A DNA stretch of 45,133 nt, from positions 1-45,133 of the forward strand of contig JAFUHF010000067.1 in assembly GCA_017468985.1 (NCBI GenBank), written 5' to 3'. Shown here piece by piece: positions 1-12,000 of this stretch. The translations under genes and the position numbers were made by a program. Positions within the stretch are counted from its first letter, which is position 1, and the number at the start of each line of letters is the position of its first letter. The notes under the pieces were generated by a model, which did no database searches, was not told the DNA's origin, and saw only the letters and a program-made list of their open reading frames with translations. Source of the DNA: Bacteroidaceae bacterium. Its GTDB lineage: Bacteria > Bacteroidota > Bacteroidia > Bacteroidales > Bacteroidaceae.

Positions 1-40
1 AAACAATGTGAACTATGCCGTAGAATTGTAACAGTCCACA

Positions 41-715
41 GTGAAGTTGGCTGCAGATGCAGAAACGACAATGGAGGCTAACAGAAATGGTATCATCGGT
101 GATTCCAATCAAACGGATATTGCTGGAAATGCTATGCAGGTAACTGGTATTCTGATTGGTGGTCAGCCTCATGAGGTGGGTTGGAAGATGATTCAGGAAG
201 GTTCTGATGCAAGTGTAACTTTCTCTGATGTAATCTATGATAAAGATGTTCAGTACGGTTCTGCTTTAACGACATCTCAATCAGACGCTAACTATACCAT
301 GGTATTTGATAATTATACCAACAAACTCACTCCAACAACAGAGCAGCCTGATGTGTTGTTCGCTTTGGAGATTAAGAACGGTAACCAAGACTTCTACGGA
401 GCAAAGAATATGATTCCTAAGAACAGCACGTTCTACATCGTTGGTAAGCTGAGCCTCAGTACAGCAGTCGGTGATATAACGAATTATCCAGCCGGGTATC
501 GTATTCCATATGTAAATGCAGGTTCTGAAACAACAACAACAATCAAGCGTGTGTTCATTCAAGACCATACCACGGTGGCCAACATCACCATTTCAAAGGA
601 TGCTCTGAAAGGAGCTTACAGCACCATTCCTGATCTGATTTCAACTCAGGTAGTGTTTGGTCTGTCAGTTGATCTGAAGTGGAAGCAGGGTCTGACGTTC
701 AGTCCTGTAATCTAA
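41..715 (+). CDS. Mfa1/FimA-type fimbrillin, C-terminal part
   Basis: Structural subunit of a Bacteroidales surface fimbria. The product ends in a strand pair, GLSVDLKWKQGLTFSPVI, that is typical of the fimbrillin C-terminus. Only about 224 residues are open, against roughly 300-450 for the family, and no lipoprotein signal is present. The annotated start is a GTG without a Shine-Dalgarno sequence. The same frame is also open at positions 2-28 and reads NNVNYAVEL before a TAA at 29-31, so this is probably the 3' part of a longer gene broken by a nonsense change (CAA to TAA would restore it) or by a sequencing error. Composition is clearly A+T-richer than the next gene: 38% G+C at 301-360 against 63% at 1021-1080. 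The family call is firm; whether the gene is functional is open. Confidence 0.72.
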   Translation: MKLAADAETTMEANRNGIIGDSNQTDIAGNAMQVTGILIGGQPHEVGWKMIQEGSDASVTFSDVIYDKDVQYGSALTTSQSDANYTMVFDNYTNKLTPTTEQPDVLFALEIKNGNQDFYGAKNMIPKNSTFYIVGKLSLSTAVGDITNYPAGYRIPYVNAGSETTTTIKRVFIQDHTTVANITISKDALKGAYSTIPDLISTQVVFGLSVDLKWKQGLTFSPVI

Positions 716-726
716 CATAACAGTCT

Positions 727-773
727 GAGGGGTGTGATTACTGCGGCACCTTGCCAGCGTGGTCATACCCCTC
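727..773. repeat. Stem-loop between fimbrillin and Mfa2-type gene
   Basis: The arms 727-737 (GAGGGGTGTGA) and 763-773 (TCATACCCCTC) pair over 11 positions with one G.U pair. They enclose a small hairpin (745-748 with 752-755). A further CCGC-TAAC-GCGG palindrome follows immediately. There is no T-run, so it is not a classical terminator. It could attenuate or process the fimbrillin message relative to the downstream lipoprotein genes, or be a REP-like repeat. Confidence 0.5.
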
Positions 774-855
774 ACCGCTAACGCGGAGCTCCCTACGCTT
801 AGAGGAGTAGTTTTCAAGGACAGCTCTTTTAGAAATAGTAACAACAAAACCATAA

Positions 856-1884
856 ATGGTGAAGCATCTTTTGACGGGATTGATGGTGTGCGGACTGCTT
901 TTGGCAGGCTGCTCTGCCATTGATGAAGATCTGGACAATTGCGGCAAGGAGTACGTGCTGCGATACGACCTTCGCTTGTTGACCAACATGACCACCGAGC
1001 TGGAGACCGTGCTCAGCGAGGATGCCGATCAGCCCGTAGCCGAGGCGCTACGCGACTATCTGCGGCCCATCTTCACAGACTATGCCCACGATGTGGACCT
1101 CGCGTTCTACAACGTTACGGCCGACTCTGCCCTGTCGCACCATGAAGAGCACATCATGGATGCCAACCAAACGAGCTACACCATCTATTTGCCGGTGCGT
1201 CAATACATGCACCTGGCGCTGGCCAACATTGCCGATGCTCGCAACGTGAGCTACAGCGTGCCCGAGCGTTCGTCGGATGCCGAACTGGTACAGCAGAAGA
1301 CCGACACCGTTTTGCCCCACAATACGGGACTCTTCACGGCCCGACTGCCCATGGATGTGCAGGAGGGCATCGACCAGACCTTCTTCGTTCATCTCTACAT
1401 GGTGAACAGCGCTTTGGCCCTCGTGGTAGACACCACCGACTGCCACATTACGAACCTCAAGGCCGTGGCCTTCGACATGGCCGACGGATTCCTGATGCGC
1501 GACAGCGTCTATACCTTTACTTCCCAGCCCGTCGTTGCCACCGACGTGCTCAACGTGAACGGCGGCCACCAGGCCTGTCTGGCCACGGTGTGCTTCCCCA
1601 GTCACCGGCCCGTTATTCGCTATCAGTATCCGGCATCGCCCTATCCGGCTGCCGAAGGCAATCAGAATGCGAACGAAATATGGCATATGCGCCTTTATGC
1701 CACATGCAGCGACGGCAAGGTGACCGAAAACGTGCTCAGCTTCCGTGACCCTCTTTTGGCCGGAAACCTCAAGATCTTCAAGCTGCGCATGTTCAGGGAT
1801 GGGAGCGTGGCGAGCAGCAGTTCCGTGGGTGTGAGCGTTACGCTCGACTGGAAACCCGGCGGTACCTACACCCCCAGCATTTAA
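856..1884 (+). CDS. FimB/Mfa2-family fimbrial anchor lipoprotein
   Basis: Probable outer-membrane lipoprotein that anchors the fimbria and limits its length. The N-terminus is a lipoprotein signal with lipobox LLAGC and acylated Cys19. It is followed by an acidic tether (SAIDEDLDNCG) like that of FimB/Mfa2 proteins (DUF1812), and the length of 342 residues is normal for them. The C-terminal strand VSVTLDWKPGGTYTPSI parallels the fimbrillin C-terminus, as expected for donor-strand-type pilins. The gene lies 140 bp after the fimbrillin and 12 bp before the next lipoprotein gene, so it is probably co-transcribed with the latter. It is G+C-rich, unlike the fimbrillin. Assignment to the family is by motif and context, not by alignment. 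Confidence 0.82.
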   Translation: MVKHLLTGLMVCGLLLAGCSAIDEDLDNCGKEYVLRYDLRLLTNMTTELETVLSEDADQPVAEALRDYLRPIFTDYAHDVDLAFYNVTADSALSHHEEHIMDANQTSYTIYLPVRQYMHLALANIADARNVSYSVPERSSDAELVQQKTDTVLPHNTGLFTARLPMDVQEGIDQTFFVHLYMVNSALALVVDTTDCHITNLKAVAFDMADGFLMRDSVYTFTSQPVVATDVLNVNGGHQACLATVCFPSHRPVIRYQYPASPYPAAEGNQNANEIWHMRLYATCSDGKVTENVLSFRDPLLAGNLKIFKLRMFRDGSVASSSSVGVSVTLDWKPGGTYTPSI

Positions 1885-1896
1885 GGCCTCATTTGC

Positions 1897-2997
1897 ATGA
1901 CGATGAAAACGAGAAGGTTTAAAACACTCCTTAAGCGGCAATTACTCCCTGCCATGAGGCCTGGGGCAATGTTGCTGATTGTGGCCCTTCTCTTTCCGGC
2001 GTGCATCAACGACAACGATGAGCCCACTCCCAGCACCCGTACGGTGACGATGCCCATCGTGCTGCGCATTCACAGCGGACAGGTGATGACCAAGTCAAAG
2101 GGCGACCCGGGTATCACCGAAACGTTCGCCCTGCCCGAATATGCCTACCTCTTTGTGTACCTGGAACGCGGCGGCGCAGTTTACAAAACCTATTACACTC
2201 CCTTTGCCCTTGACCCCGAACTCTGGGTGAGCGACACGAACGACGGGCGCTACATCACTACCGATGACCCCATCTACCGCTACACCGGCAACCTGAACTT
2301 CCAGATTGCACCGTCCGACGAGTGGACCTCGGGCCGCGTCTATGTGGCCGTGTCGAAACAGGAACTCCATCTGACCTGTAACGGCACCGACCTTTCCACC
2401 CTCTCCGACCCCGAAACCCTGCCTATGCAGACCCTCGAAAGCCTGCAAGGGGTGACGTTTACGGTCGACACCGACGTTAAAGACCGCCTTCAAGACATCT
2501 ACTCCACGCCCTATGACTACAACGTGAGCGGCAACTACTATGGCATGCTTGACCGCACCGATGCCAACCGCCCACGTGCCGACCTGCTGCTCTATCACGT
2601 GGCAGCAAAGGTGGATCTCATGTGGAACGTGGACGCTACCGTGCAGTCCGAACTGCGCATTTCCGAGCTCACGCTCCTCGATCTCTTTGGCGACGAAGCC
2701 TATCTGTTTCGTCCCATGGAGAACGCTGAGCCTGCTACCACTTACCAGAAAACCCTCTTCAATACCTATACCGGCGACGACGTGGGTAGCCAATGGTATG
2801 GCCGCCGCTACATCTACGCCATTCCTTACTATAACGCCAGCAGCCATTTCCCCGTGAGCACGGCATGGCAGTTCAATGGCGATGCCTCCGGCAGCTACAA
2901 GGTCATCTTCGACAACGCCAAGCCCTCGCAAAATGCAGGCTTCACGCCCTGGGTGCGCGGCGACGTGACGTTTAAGATGAAGCCGGGTTACAATTAA
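1897..2997 (+). CDS. Fimbria-associated lipoprotein (Mfa/FimC-E-like accessory subunit)
   Basis: The signal peptide ends in a lipobox-like FPAC (Cys36), followed by the acidic/proline tether INDNDEPTPSTR. The long n-region (RRFKTLLKRQ) leaves open a start at the second Met (1903). The mature part of about 330 residues has the beta-rich look of fimbrillin accessory proteins, including AAKVDLMWNVD near residue 240, but lacks an obvious fimbrillin C-terminal strand. It sits 12 bp after the anchor gene and 8 bp before the giant gene, so one transcript is likely. By analogy with FimC-E and Mfa3-4 it could be a minor or adaptor subunit linking the shaft to the downstream giant protein. This is inferred from position, and the family is only moderately certain. 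Confidence 0.65.
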   Translation: MTMKTRRFKTLLKRQLLPAMRPGAMLLIVALLFPACINDNDEPTPSTRTVTMPIVLRIHSGQVMTKSKGDPGITETFALPEYAYLFVYLERGGAVYKTYYTPFALDPELWVSDTNDGRYITTDDPIYRYTGNLNFQIAPSDEWTSGRVYVAVSKQELHLTCNGTDLSTLSDPETLPMQTLESLQGVTFTVDTDVKDRLQDIYSTPYDYNVSGNYYGMLDRTDANRPRADLLLYHVAAKVDLMWNVDATVQSELRISELTLLDLFGDEAYLFRPMENAEPATTYQKTLFNTYTGDDVGSQWYGRRYIYAIPYYNASSHFPVSTAWQFNGDASGSYKVIFDNAKPSQNAGFTPWVRGDVTFKMKPGYN

Positions 2998-3005
2998 ATC
3001 GCAAG

Positions 3006-6000
3006 ATGAATCACGGAAACCTACACCACGCAATAAGACTCCTGGTCTTCAGCCTGATGCTCTGCATGGGCTGGACGGAAAGCCTTGCCGACGACGTGCA
3101 GACCTACGAGGTGATGTACGTAGACCAGGAGAATGGTGCCTTTGCCAATGGCGGTACCAGCTGGAGCGATGCCAAGAACAATCTCCAGACAGCCATTGAC
3201 GAGCTTTACGACAAGATTAAGACCGAAGGCGCTACCACGGTGGGCTACGTATTCGTGGCCAAAGGCACTTACACCCCCACGCGTCGCTCCACCGACGAGT
3301 CTGACGGATCTATGTTCAACACCTCGTTCCGTATTCCTGAGCGCATCTACGTGTTTGGCGGCTTCAATGGCGACGAAACGGCCGATGCTCCGCAAAACCT
3401 GCCGGGTAAGCGCATCATGGCGAGAATCAACGATGCCGGTGAGGAAGTGAGGGCCGTCACCTACGACGAGGAGCAAGCCTTCATTGCGCAGGATAACATC
3501 GACGGTGCCGTACGCCGCTGGAACTTCTACTATAAGACCATCCTTTCGGGCAACCACTCCGTGGTGACCACCTCGTTCACCTACGAGCCTTCGCGTGGCC
3601 TCTACCATACTACCTTCCCCCTGAACTCCTACCACGTGGTGTGGTTTGGCACAAACGGGGAGATAGGCGACACGGGCCACTATCAGCCCTTGGAAAATGA
3701 AGCCGCCATTGATGGTTGCACCATTCAGGAAGGCAACGCCTCGTCGCGCGTTACTTCCGGCCACGACCATACGGGCTACGGCGGCGGTGTCTACATGGTG
3801 GGCAATTCGCTGCTCCGAAACTGCGTGGTGGAACGCTGCGCGGCCACCCTTCGCGGCGGTGGTGTCTACATGGACGGTGGCGGCACCATGGAGCGCTGCT
3901 ACGTACATACGTGTCAGGCCTCCGGCATAGGCGTGGTGCAGGGCTACGGCGGTGCTGTGTGCATTGACTATCTGGGCAGTGTGCAGCACAGCTACATCCT
4001 TCAGAGTGCGGCGCGCATAGGTGGCGGTTTGGCCATCTGCCACGTGCTGAGCGAATATCCGTTTGCACTGGTGGGCGACGGAAAGCAGGCTTCCATGTAC
4101 GAACCCCATGCCATTGCCACGTTGATTGCTAACTGTACGAGCAATGCCGAGGGTGGCGGTGTGTATCTTGACGAGGGCGGAACGCTCAACCACTGCACCG
4201 TGGTGAAGAATAAGTGTACCGGCCCCGACGTTGTTTACTACGGACGTCGTCATGGTCGTACGGGTGGCATCTACGTGCGCAACTGCGGCACCATCTACAA
4301 CAGTGTGGCCTGGGGCAACGAGTCGCCCGTGAACAACGACGTGCAGTTTGGTTGCAGCAAGACGAGCGACGATGCTTCCTACAAGATAGAAATTTATCAC
4401 TCCGCCTTCTCCAAGCACGACATTACCGACTGGAGCAACACCCGAAAGACCAACGTGGTGTCGCTTACCAATGCCAACTATCCCACGGCTAACGATTACG
4501 TGGGCAATTTCCCCATGTTCTACCATCCCACTGATACCATCGTGGTGGCAGGTGGAGAGAACATTTCGGCCGGCATCATGCACTACAATGGCGTGGTGCG
4601 TCCCGACGAGGTGGAGCCCGGCCAGCCTTATCAGAAAGTCTACAACTGGCATCCCATTGCTGCTTCGGCTCTCCGTATGAAGGCCGTACAGGTGACGAGT
4701 GCCATCAGCGGTATTGCAGATGAAATATCACATGCCCATACCACGATTGACGTGGTGGGCCGCCAGTTTGAGGCCATCAGTTCTTGCGGAGCCTTGGCTC
4801 ACAGCTACCGCACCATTCAGGCCGTGCTGCTGCCTTCGCTGGAGACAACCGACGCTGCCGGCACCCTGATTCCCACCATCTTCGTTGATCCGCAACGCTC
4901 CGTCTACGGTACCGACAACAGCGACGATGTTACCGGCTATGAGGACGACCAGGCCGTAGGCCAGTCGTGGACCCATCCGGCCGGCAACCTGCCCGACGCC
5001 ATCAAGTTCTTCAAGGACCGCATCGGTCAGAAGGTAGCCCTGCAGAGCGACGGCTCCGTGGAGTATCAGTATACGTTCCGCGAAGGCGAACTCTTCAACG
5101 CCGACGGCACGGCAGCCACCTCTCTCACTCACGACTATGTGCAGGTGTGCGTAAAGGAAGGCACGTTCAACACCGCAGGTACGGGTTCCTATATCGGCTC
5201 TCAGGCGCGCACCGCGTCCATCCGTCCTGCTTCCAACATGCGCCTTTATGGCGGATTTTCCTCCTCGTTTACGGGCCAGACCATCGACGGGCGCAACCAG
5301 CGCACTACGCCCACGCGTGTCAATGCCAACGTGCTGGGCGATACGTATGAAAACAATGCCGCCCACGTGTTTGCACTGGTCAACGTGAAGAACGTGGTGG
5401 TCGACGGTTTCCGTCTGTCGTCCGGTAATGCCAATCTGAGTGCCGACTCGTATGCGCCGGAGGGTACCGAGATCACCTTCGGCGGCGGCGTGCTGGTCAA
5501 CAACTCCACCATTGCGCAAGACGCGCGCATCAACATGACGGGCAACATCCTGCGCAATTCCGTAATCTCCAACTGTTCTGCCCCGAGGGGTGCAGCCATC
5601 TATGTCAACGGCCAGTATCCGCGTGCCGATGGCAACCGTTGCGCGGCAGAGCTTACTGTGGTCAACACCATCATGCGTAACTCCACGGCTGGCGACATGC
5701 GCCACCCTGACGGCACGCCCTGGGCTGACCGCTACACAGTGGAGAAGACCGAGGGAGGCGTGGTGACGGCCAACGGCAATGCCCACATCTGGCTGCGCAA
5801 CTGCGACATTGTGAATAACTGCGGCTACGCCCTCAAGTCCACGGCCGACAACTCCGATGGCACGTATGGCAAGCTGGAGATCTATAATTCCATCATCTTC
5901 TCCAACGGTCTGAAAATTGCAAGCGACCGCCGCACCCTCTCGGACGACGGAAGCGTGAGCTGCCTGTGGACGGAAAACATCACGGGCAACTATCTCTATA

Positions 6001-9000
6001 CCGACTATGACGCTGATGGCGGCCAGCGTCCCTCCCACTTGGGTAGCGACGTGAAGTACTTCAATCTGCTTACGCGCAACAAGAACGGCGTGAACGGTGA
6101 CTGCGAAACCAATCCCAAGGCCGTTACGACGGCTACCAACTACGACGATATCAAGATGTTGCGCTATCCGTACTTCATCAATCCATCACGCAATGTGGGC
6201 CACTCTACGGGAGCCGACCAGCCCATGTATGGCGGCGTGGTGAACTACGAGCCGCTCAACATGAACCCCCTCGTAAACGGTGCTAACGACGATATGGAGA
6301 GCGGATCCGACATCATTTCCACTGGTTCCTCTCTGGCACAACGGTCGAAGACTATCAGCTATGATTCCGGTCTGCGTAGCCGCATCTACGGCGGTGCCCC
6401 CGATGCCGGAGCCATTGAGAACACGCGTCTGCCGAAAGTAGGAGCCGTGATCTACGTCACGCCCGACGGTGCCGGCAAGCGCGACGGCAGCTCGTGGAGC
6501 AATGCCATAGCCGGCAACACCATCTATGCCCTGAACGGTGCTGCGGCCGCCGGCACCGATGCCCTTGACGAAGCCAACGGTACCACACGCATCATCAATG
6601 CCACCGGTGACGGCACGGCCACTACCGGCGCAGCCAACGGGGTACTGACTACTGACTGGCGTTATTGCGGAGGTTTTGCAGAGAGCTACATGTCGGGAAA
6701 GACTTTAGGCGGAAAGACACAAACCACTGTCACCAAGACATGGACTACAGAGTCTAACGTATATACTGGTGGGTCTGAGGACAGAACCGATATACTGAAT
6801 GAAAGTTATGCCGAAAGTTCTGCTGTCAAAGAAACGCAGGCGGGCAGTGAAGACGGCAGTTTTACGAAAGGTTGGCAGGCAGATACGCGCTTTCCTTATG
6901 GTGAGTTGTCAGGCAATTCGCGTTCCTTCTGGAGGTCAAAGGGCAATAGCAGTCCGGTACCTGAATGGTGGAGTAAAGCCACTTTCAATAAGAACGACGT
7001 CGTTTCCAATCCCAACGATGCCAGCGAAACAGTTACAGGCTTGCTGCCCGAAGGTACGCTACCCAATGATCAGGGGCAAACATTCCTGGAATATATTACT
7101 GCCGCCGACACCCCCGAAAGCGATAGGGTGATCATAAAAAATGAACGAACAGAAAATTATGTAGGTGGATTGCAGTATGCTGTAGAGTTGGCCACCGCTT
7201 ATAATAAGCAGGGATCCACTGAGCCGCGTATTGAGGGGGTTGAAGCCAAGCAGGTGTGGGTGAGCAACGGAAAATATACCGACTATAAAGGTTTCATTAT
7301 GCGTGACAATACCGTGGTGATGGGCAGTTTTCCCGCCGTGAAGGATGGAGTTGTGCTGACGCCCGGCGAAACCGAACGTCAGGCGTTGATGAGTGATCCC
7401 GACGAGGTGGTTGACATTCCCAAGGCTCTGATGGCTGCAGACCTCAATCCCGTAGACTATGAAACCATACTGCAGATCTCCGATGTGAATCCGCGCTTGA
7501 GCAACATCGCACTCAATACCGCTGCCGTCAACTCCTGGGACAACGACTACAAAATCGTGGAGGCCACCAACACCACAAAGTTTGAATACAAAGCGCACAA
7601 CATCACCCATTATTACAAGTGGGTGGACGAAGGCGAGAACAATGTGTCATCCCTTTATGTCCAGAACTCAAAAGACAATAAAACGGATCGACTAAACCAA
7701 AATGGTTACAAAGTTTCGATTTTCGGAACAGCTTCGGGCAACATCGATAATTGGCATCTTTGGATTCCAGAACAGAATTCTGCTTACCGTATAGGAGCAT
7801 ACACTGATAATGGCGGAACCATCTATGATGCCGATAATAACAGAGTAGATTCACATTCAGGAAACCGATTCCATCTTCGTGACGGCAGTCTTACAGGATT
7901 AGAGCTCTGGCAAACGATGAAGAATGTGGAAGCAGGGAAATACAGATTAACCATTGACGTTGGGGCCTTCTATTACGATGACTATACCAACAAGAATAAC
8001 AACACGGGCAATGTCAATACCGGCGTAACGATTTATGTGATTGACGCAGATGGCAACGTAGTGTATCAGGAAGACAATGTGTTTTACTACACTGGCCGAA
8101 ACAACATGAAGCGCCTCACCGTCACCTTTGAGCAACCTGAATCTGAAAAAGGAGAACTCACCGTGAAGATTGTAGTAGGGCATGGTCGTGACAAAGACAA
8201 TAATGAGATTGATGACGATTCCAGTGTTGCCTTTGCTAATAATCCCTATCGTCGTGAGCTTAATGTAGGCTACGTCTATCTTTATAAGGTGGTTGAGAGC
8301 CAGTATGTGGTCGACGAAAGCAAGGGAGGTGGCAGTGGGACGGTAGAGCAAACTGTCAACAAGGCCGATGTTACCAAGGAGGCCGATATCGTAGAAACTA
8401 AGACCAGCTACATTGCATCGAAAGAGCGCCAGATACTTCGTAAGCGCGTATTGCAGATGCCCGACGTGACTAATCCCGTATGGACATTGGGCGGCTACTT
8501 AGGCGATCCCAGCACCAATGAAACAGCGCAGATGGGAAACAACGATTTCTTGTCTCACAGCGAGCGCATGGCAGCCGGTTCGGGCCGTGAAGCCAACGAT
8601 GTGGACAGCAGGCGTGCTCCCGATCCCAACTATCAAACTTACGACAATGTGGTTTGGGACGGTTTCACCATTCGTCATGGTTTTCTGTATAATCTCTGTT
8701 TGGTGCATGGTGGCGGCGCCGGTGTGAGCATGTATGAAGGTGCCCATTTGAGAAACTGCGTGATCATTGACAATTTCTCTGGCGGTAAGCGCAACAAGGG
8801 TGGAGGTGTGTTTGTAGATGGTGCCACAGCTACCATCGAGGGATGTTTCATCATTAGCAACACCTCAACTCACGGTGCCAAGAACGAGCAGGGACAGATT
8901 TTTGGCGGTGGCCTCTTCTTGTATGAAGGAACGTGTTTCAATACCCTTATTGCCAATAACTATGCCCATGGCTTTGGTGGCGGTCTGGGACTCTGTGTAG

Positions 9001-12000
9001 GTAAATTCTATAACAACACACTGTCTTATAACACCAGCGGTAACCGAAACGGCGGACTCCGCATTGCCGACAAGGCACGTTCATCCATTTTGATGGCAAA
9101 CTCCATCATCTATGGAAATGATGGAGCCGCTATCAGTATGACCTCAACGGCCACCTTCTCTCCCTTTATTCATTGCTACGTGCAGTCGGTGGATTCCATC
9201 TCGAACGGTGGTATTCTGAATGCCATCCGTTCTGCATCCGAGCGAAAGGGTGGTGTGGGCGTAGGCAATACTTTCCTGAACGGTCCGGATTATGGAGGTA
9301 TGCTTTCTAAAGAGAATACGCCCTTCGAGAAGGATATCGATGCTGCTGGCAACTATACCGGCGAAGCTAAGACCTACAATGACTTCCGTCTGCGCATCAT
9401 GGAAAGCAATGCAGGATGTATCAATACTGGTGCCGACGAAGGCATGCTGGGTATAAGCCTGCCCAATAATGACGTGGCCTTTGCCGAACGTGTGCAGGAT
9501 TGTAAGATAGACATCGGAGCCTACGAATACGACGGTTCGAAGGATATTGAGCCACAGCTCATCCGTCGCATTGACGAGGACGGGCGCTTAGTGAGAGAAG
9601 CTATTTTCTACGTAAACCAGAACGGAACCGGAACGGCTACGGCCGCATCGCCCGAGGAGGCTGCCTGTGTGAGCAAGCTGCAATTGGTGTTCGACGCCGC
9701 CGGACGCTGGAAGTATGCCGCTCGCCACTTGGGAGCCACGGGGAGCATCCTTACGAACTTCAACGCTGACGAGAACCTGATGCTGAGCAAGGAGTTAAAT
9801 CAAGGCATTGGCATCAAGGCGGCGGACAATGTGACCATGCCCGACGGTACGGTGCTGGGCGACATCACCATGGACAGCCTCAAGACGTTCACCGTCATCG
9901 TGAAAATGGCCGGCGACTATACCCAAACGAAGACCAACTTCAGCTATTCGCCCACGCATGTGCCCCTGAAACTGACTGACGTGGAAGAAAACCTGCTGGA
10001 ATATTCGCTGACCATTCCTCACGGCGTGCAGGTGAAGGGTGGCTACAGCGCCGAGGAGGTGAAGGTAACCACCAATGGCACGACCGTAACCGTGCCGGCA
10101 TATGACGAAAGCTCGCGCGACGTGATAGGCTATCCTACGCGGCTGAGCGGCAAGGTGAGTAATGCCTCCACGGGAGCCACGGGTCAGGTGTTCCATGTGG
10201 TGACGTTCACCAATCACCTGTTCCGCCCAGGCATGGAGCGCAGTCTCTATAAGAACAGCGACGACGAGACCTTGCTGTACACCTTGAAGGAACTCTCGGA
10301 TGCCGACGTGGTGGGTGCCGACAGTGCGCGCCACCGTGCCGTGCTCGACGGCCTGTTCATCATAGACGGCGATGCCAACGGAACGGACGAAGACTTTCGC
10401 AGAGGCGGTGCCGCCGTGGTGCCTTCCTATGCCCACGTGAAGAACTGCATCATCAAGGACAACACCGCTACGCGCTACGGCGGCGGACTCTACTTGCAGC
10501 CGGGAGCCCTCGTGAGCGGATCAATTATTAAGGACAATTCGGCACAGTATGGCGGTGGTCTGTATGTGGAAGCCCCCTCCGTCTCGGCCAAAAACAGCGA
10601 GCAAACCGATGACGAATATCAGAAAGCGCAGCGCGTGGCCGTGGAGCAGCAGTATACGCGAATCTATACGTCGACCGTGGTCTTCAACGATGCTACGGTG
10701 TCGGGCGGTGGTATCTATTTCGACTCCTCTTATCCCAACCTGCTCTGTAACTCCAGCGCCTTCTGGCAGAACACGGCCAACGACTTTGCCAATGTGGCCG
10801 GAAACTTCAATGCACAGACCAACTCCAAGAACGAGAACATCTATGCTTTCACTTGTTGTGGCGTTGAGTCGCGCCGTATGCCCGGTGTGAACAACCTGCT
10901 GCTGCCTGTGATTGACGGTGAGGGTGTGCGCTGGGACCACCACGACCGCTTTGAAGACGGTTTGCTGAGCGGAACCATACTCTATGTGCCCATCACGCTG
11001 TCGTCCATCCTGGCACGTTCCGGCATGACCTACGATGCCTACGAAACCGTGATGAAAGAATATCCCACGATGGAGCTGAGAGATGTAGCCGGTCTGGCAC
11101 GCATGGAGCAGAACAAGGAGCAGCAAATCTCGTGGGACAATACCGGCGGAGACGTAGTGATTTCGCCCGTGAGCTTCAAGAAGGTCAAGAAGAAGAACGA
11201 CTTCATAGAGATGGGAGCACGCGTACTGAACAAATCGTTTGAGGTTCAGGTGGATGCTTCCAATGTGATGCGCCGTATCTTCGTGGCCAAGACCGAGAGC
11301 CTGCCCGAGCCGGCCGCTTTGGAGTTGTTGCAGGAGAATGAGAGCACCGAACCGGTGGCACTGATGTATAAGCAGATGGGAAGTTCGTTTGCCAATCCGT
11401 TCCACCGCTTGGGCGATGCCTTTGAATACATCAAGGCCGTGCGCAGCTACGAAGGCCTGAAAGACACCTATAAGGATGTGCGCTTTGAGGTCTTTGTGGG
11501 CGAAGGCGAGTTCCGTCCCTTCCACGATGCCTATGGGCAGCAGGGTTCGGCGCGTACCAATACCTTTGTCATTCCCGAAGCCGTGACGGTGGTGGGCGGT
11601 GTGGACAACACTATCAAGACCGCCGGCGACAACCATACCTACTGTCAGGCCGGATATGGCGAGAGCGACGATGCCGACGTGCAGGTGCCCATCACGATCA
11701 ACGGTGTGGACCGCGGAGTCATGACGCTCTATGCGGCCAAGACGCAAACCATACGCGACAAGCGCGAAGTCTACGACTATAACGGTAACAACGTGTATGA
11801 ACCGTGGGAGTTGAAGAAGCTCTCGAAGGTGATGGGCGACGCCGTGGATGCCAACTCCGCCGGTAGCACCAATATCTACCACCTGATCACCATCATGTCG
11901 GACAAGGAGCGTGTAGGCGAACTGCCCACGCGCAAGGACAACGGCGGAAACGTGCTGGAATCCCTGTCGAGCGAAACGACGCAGGCCAAACTGCTGGCCA

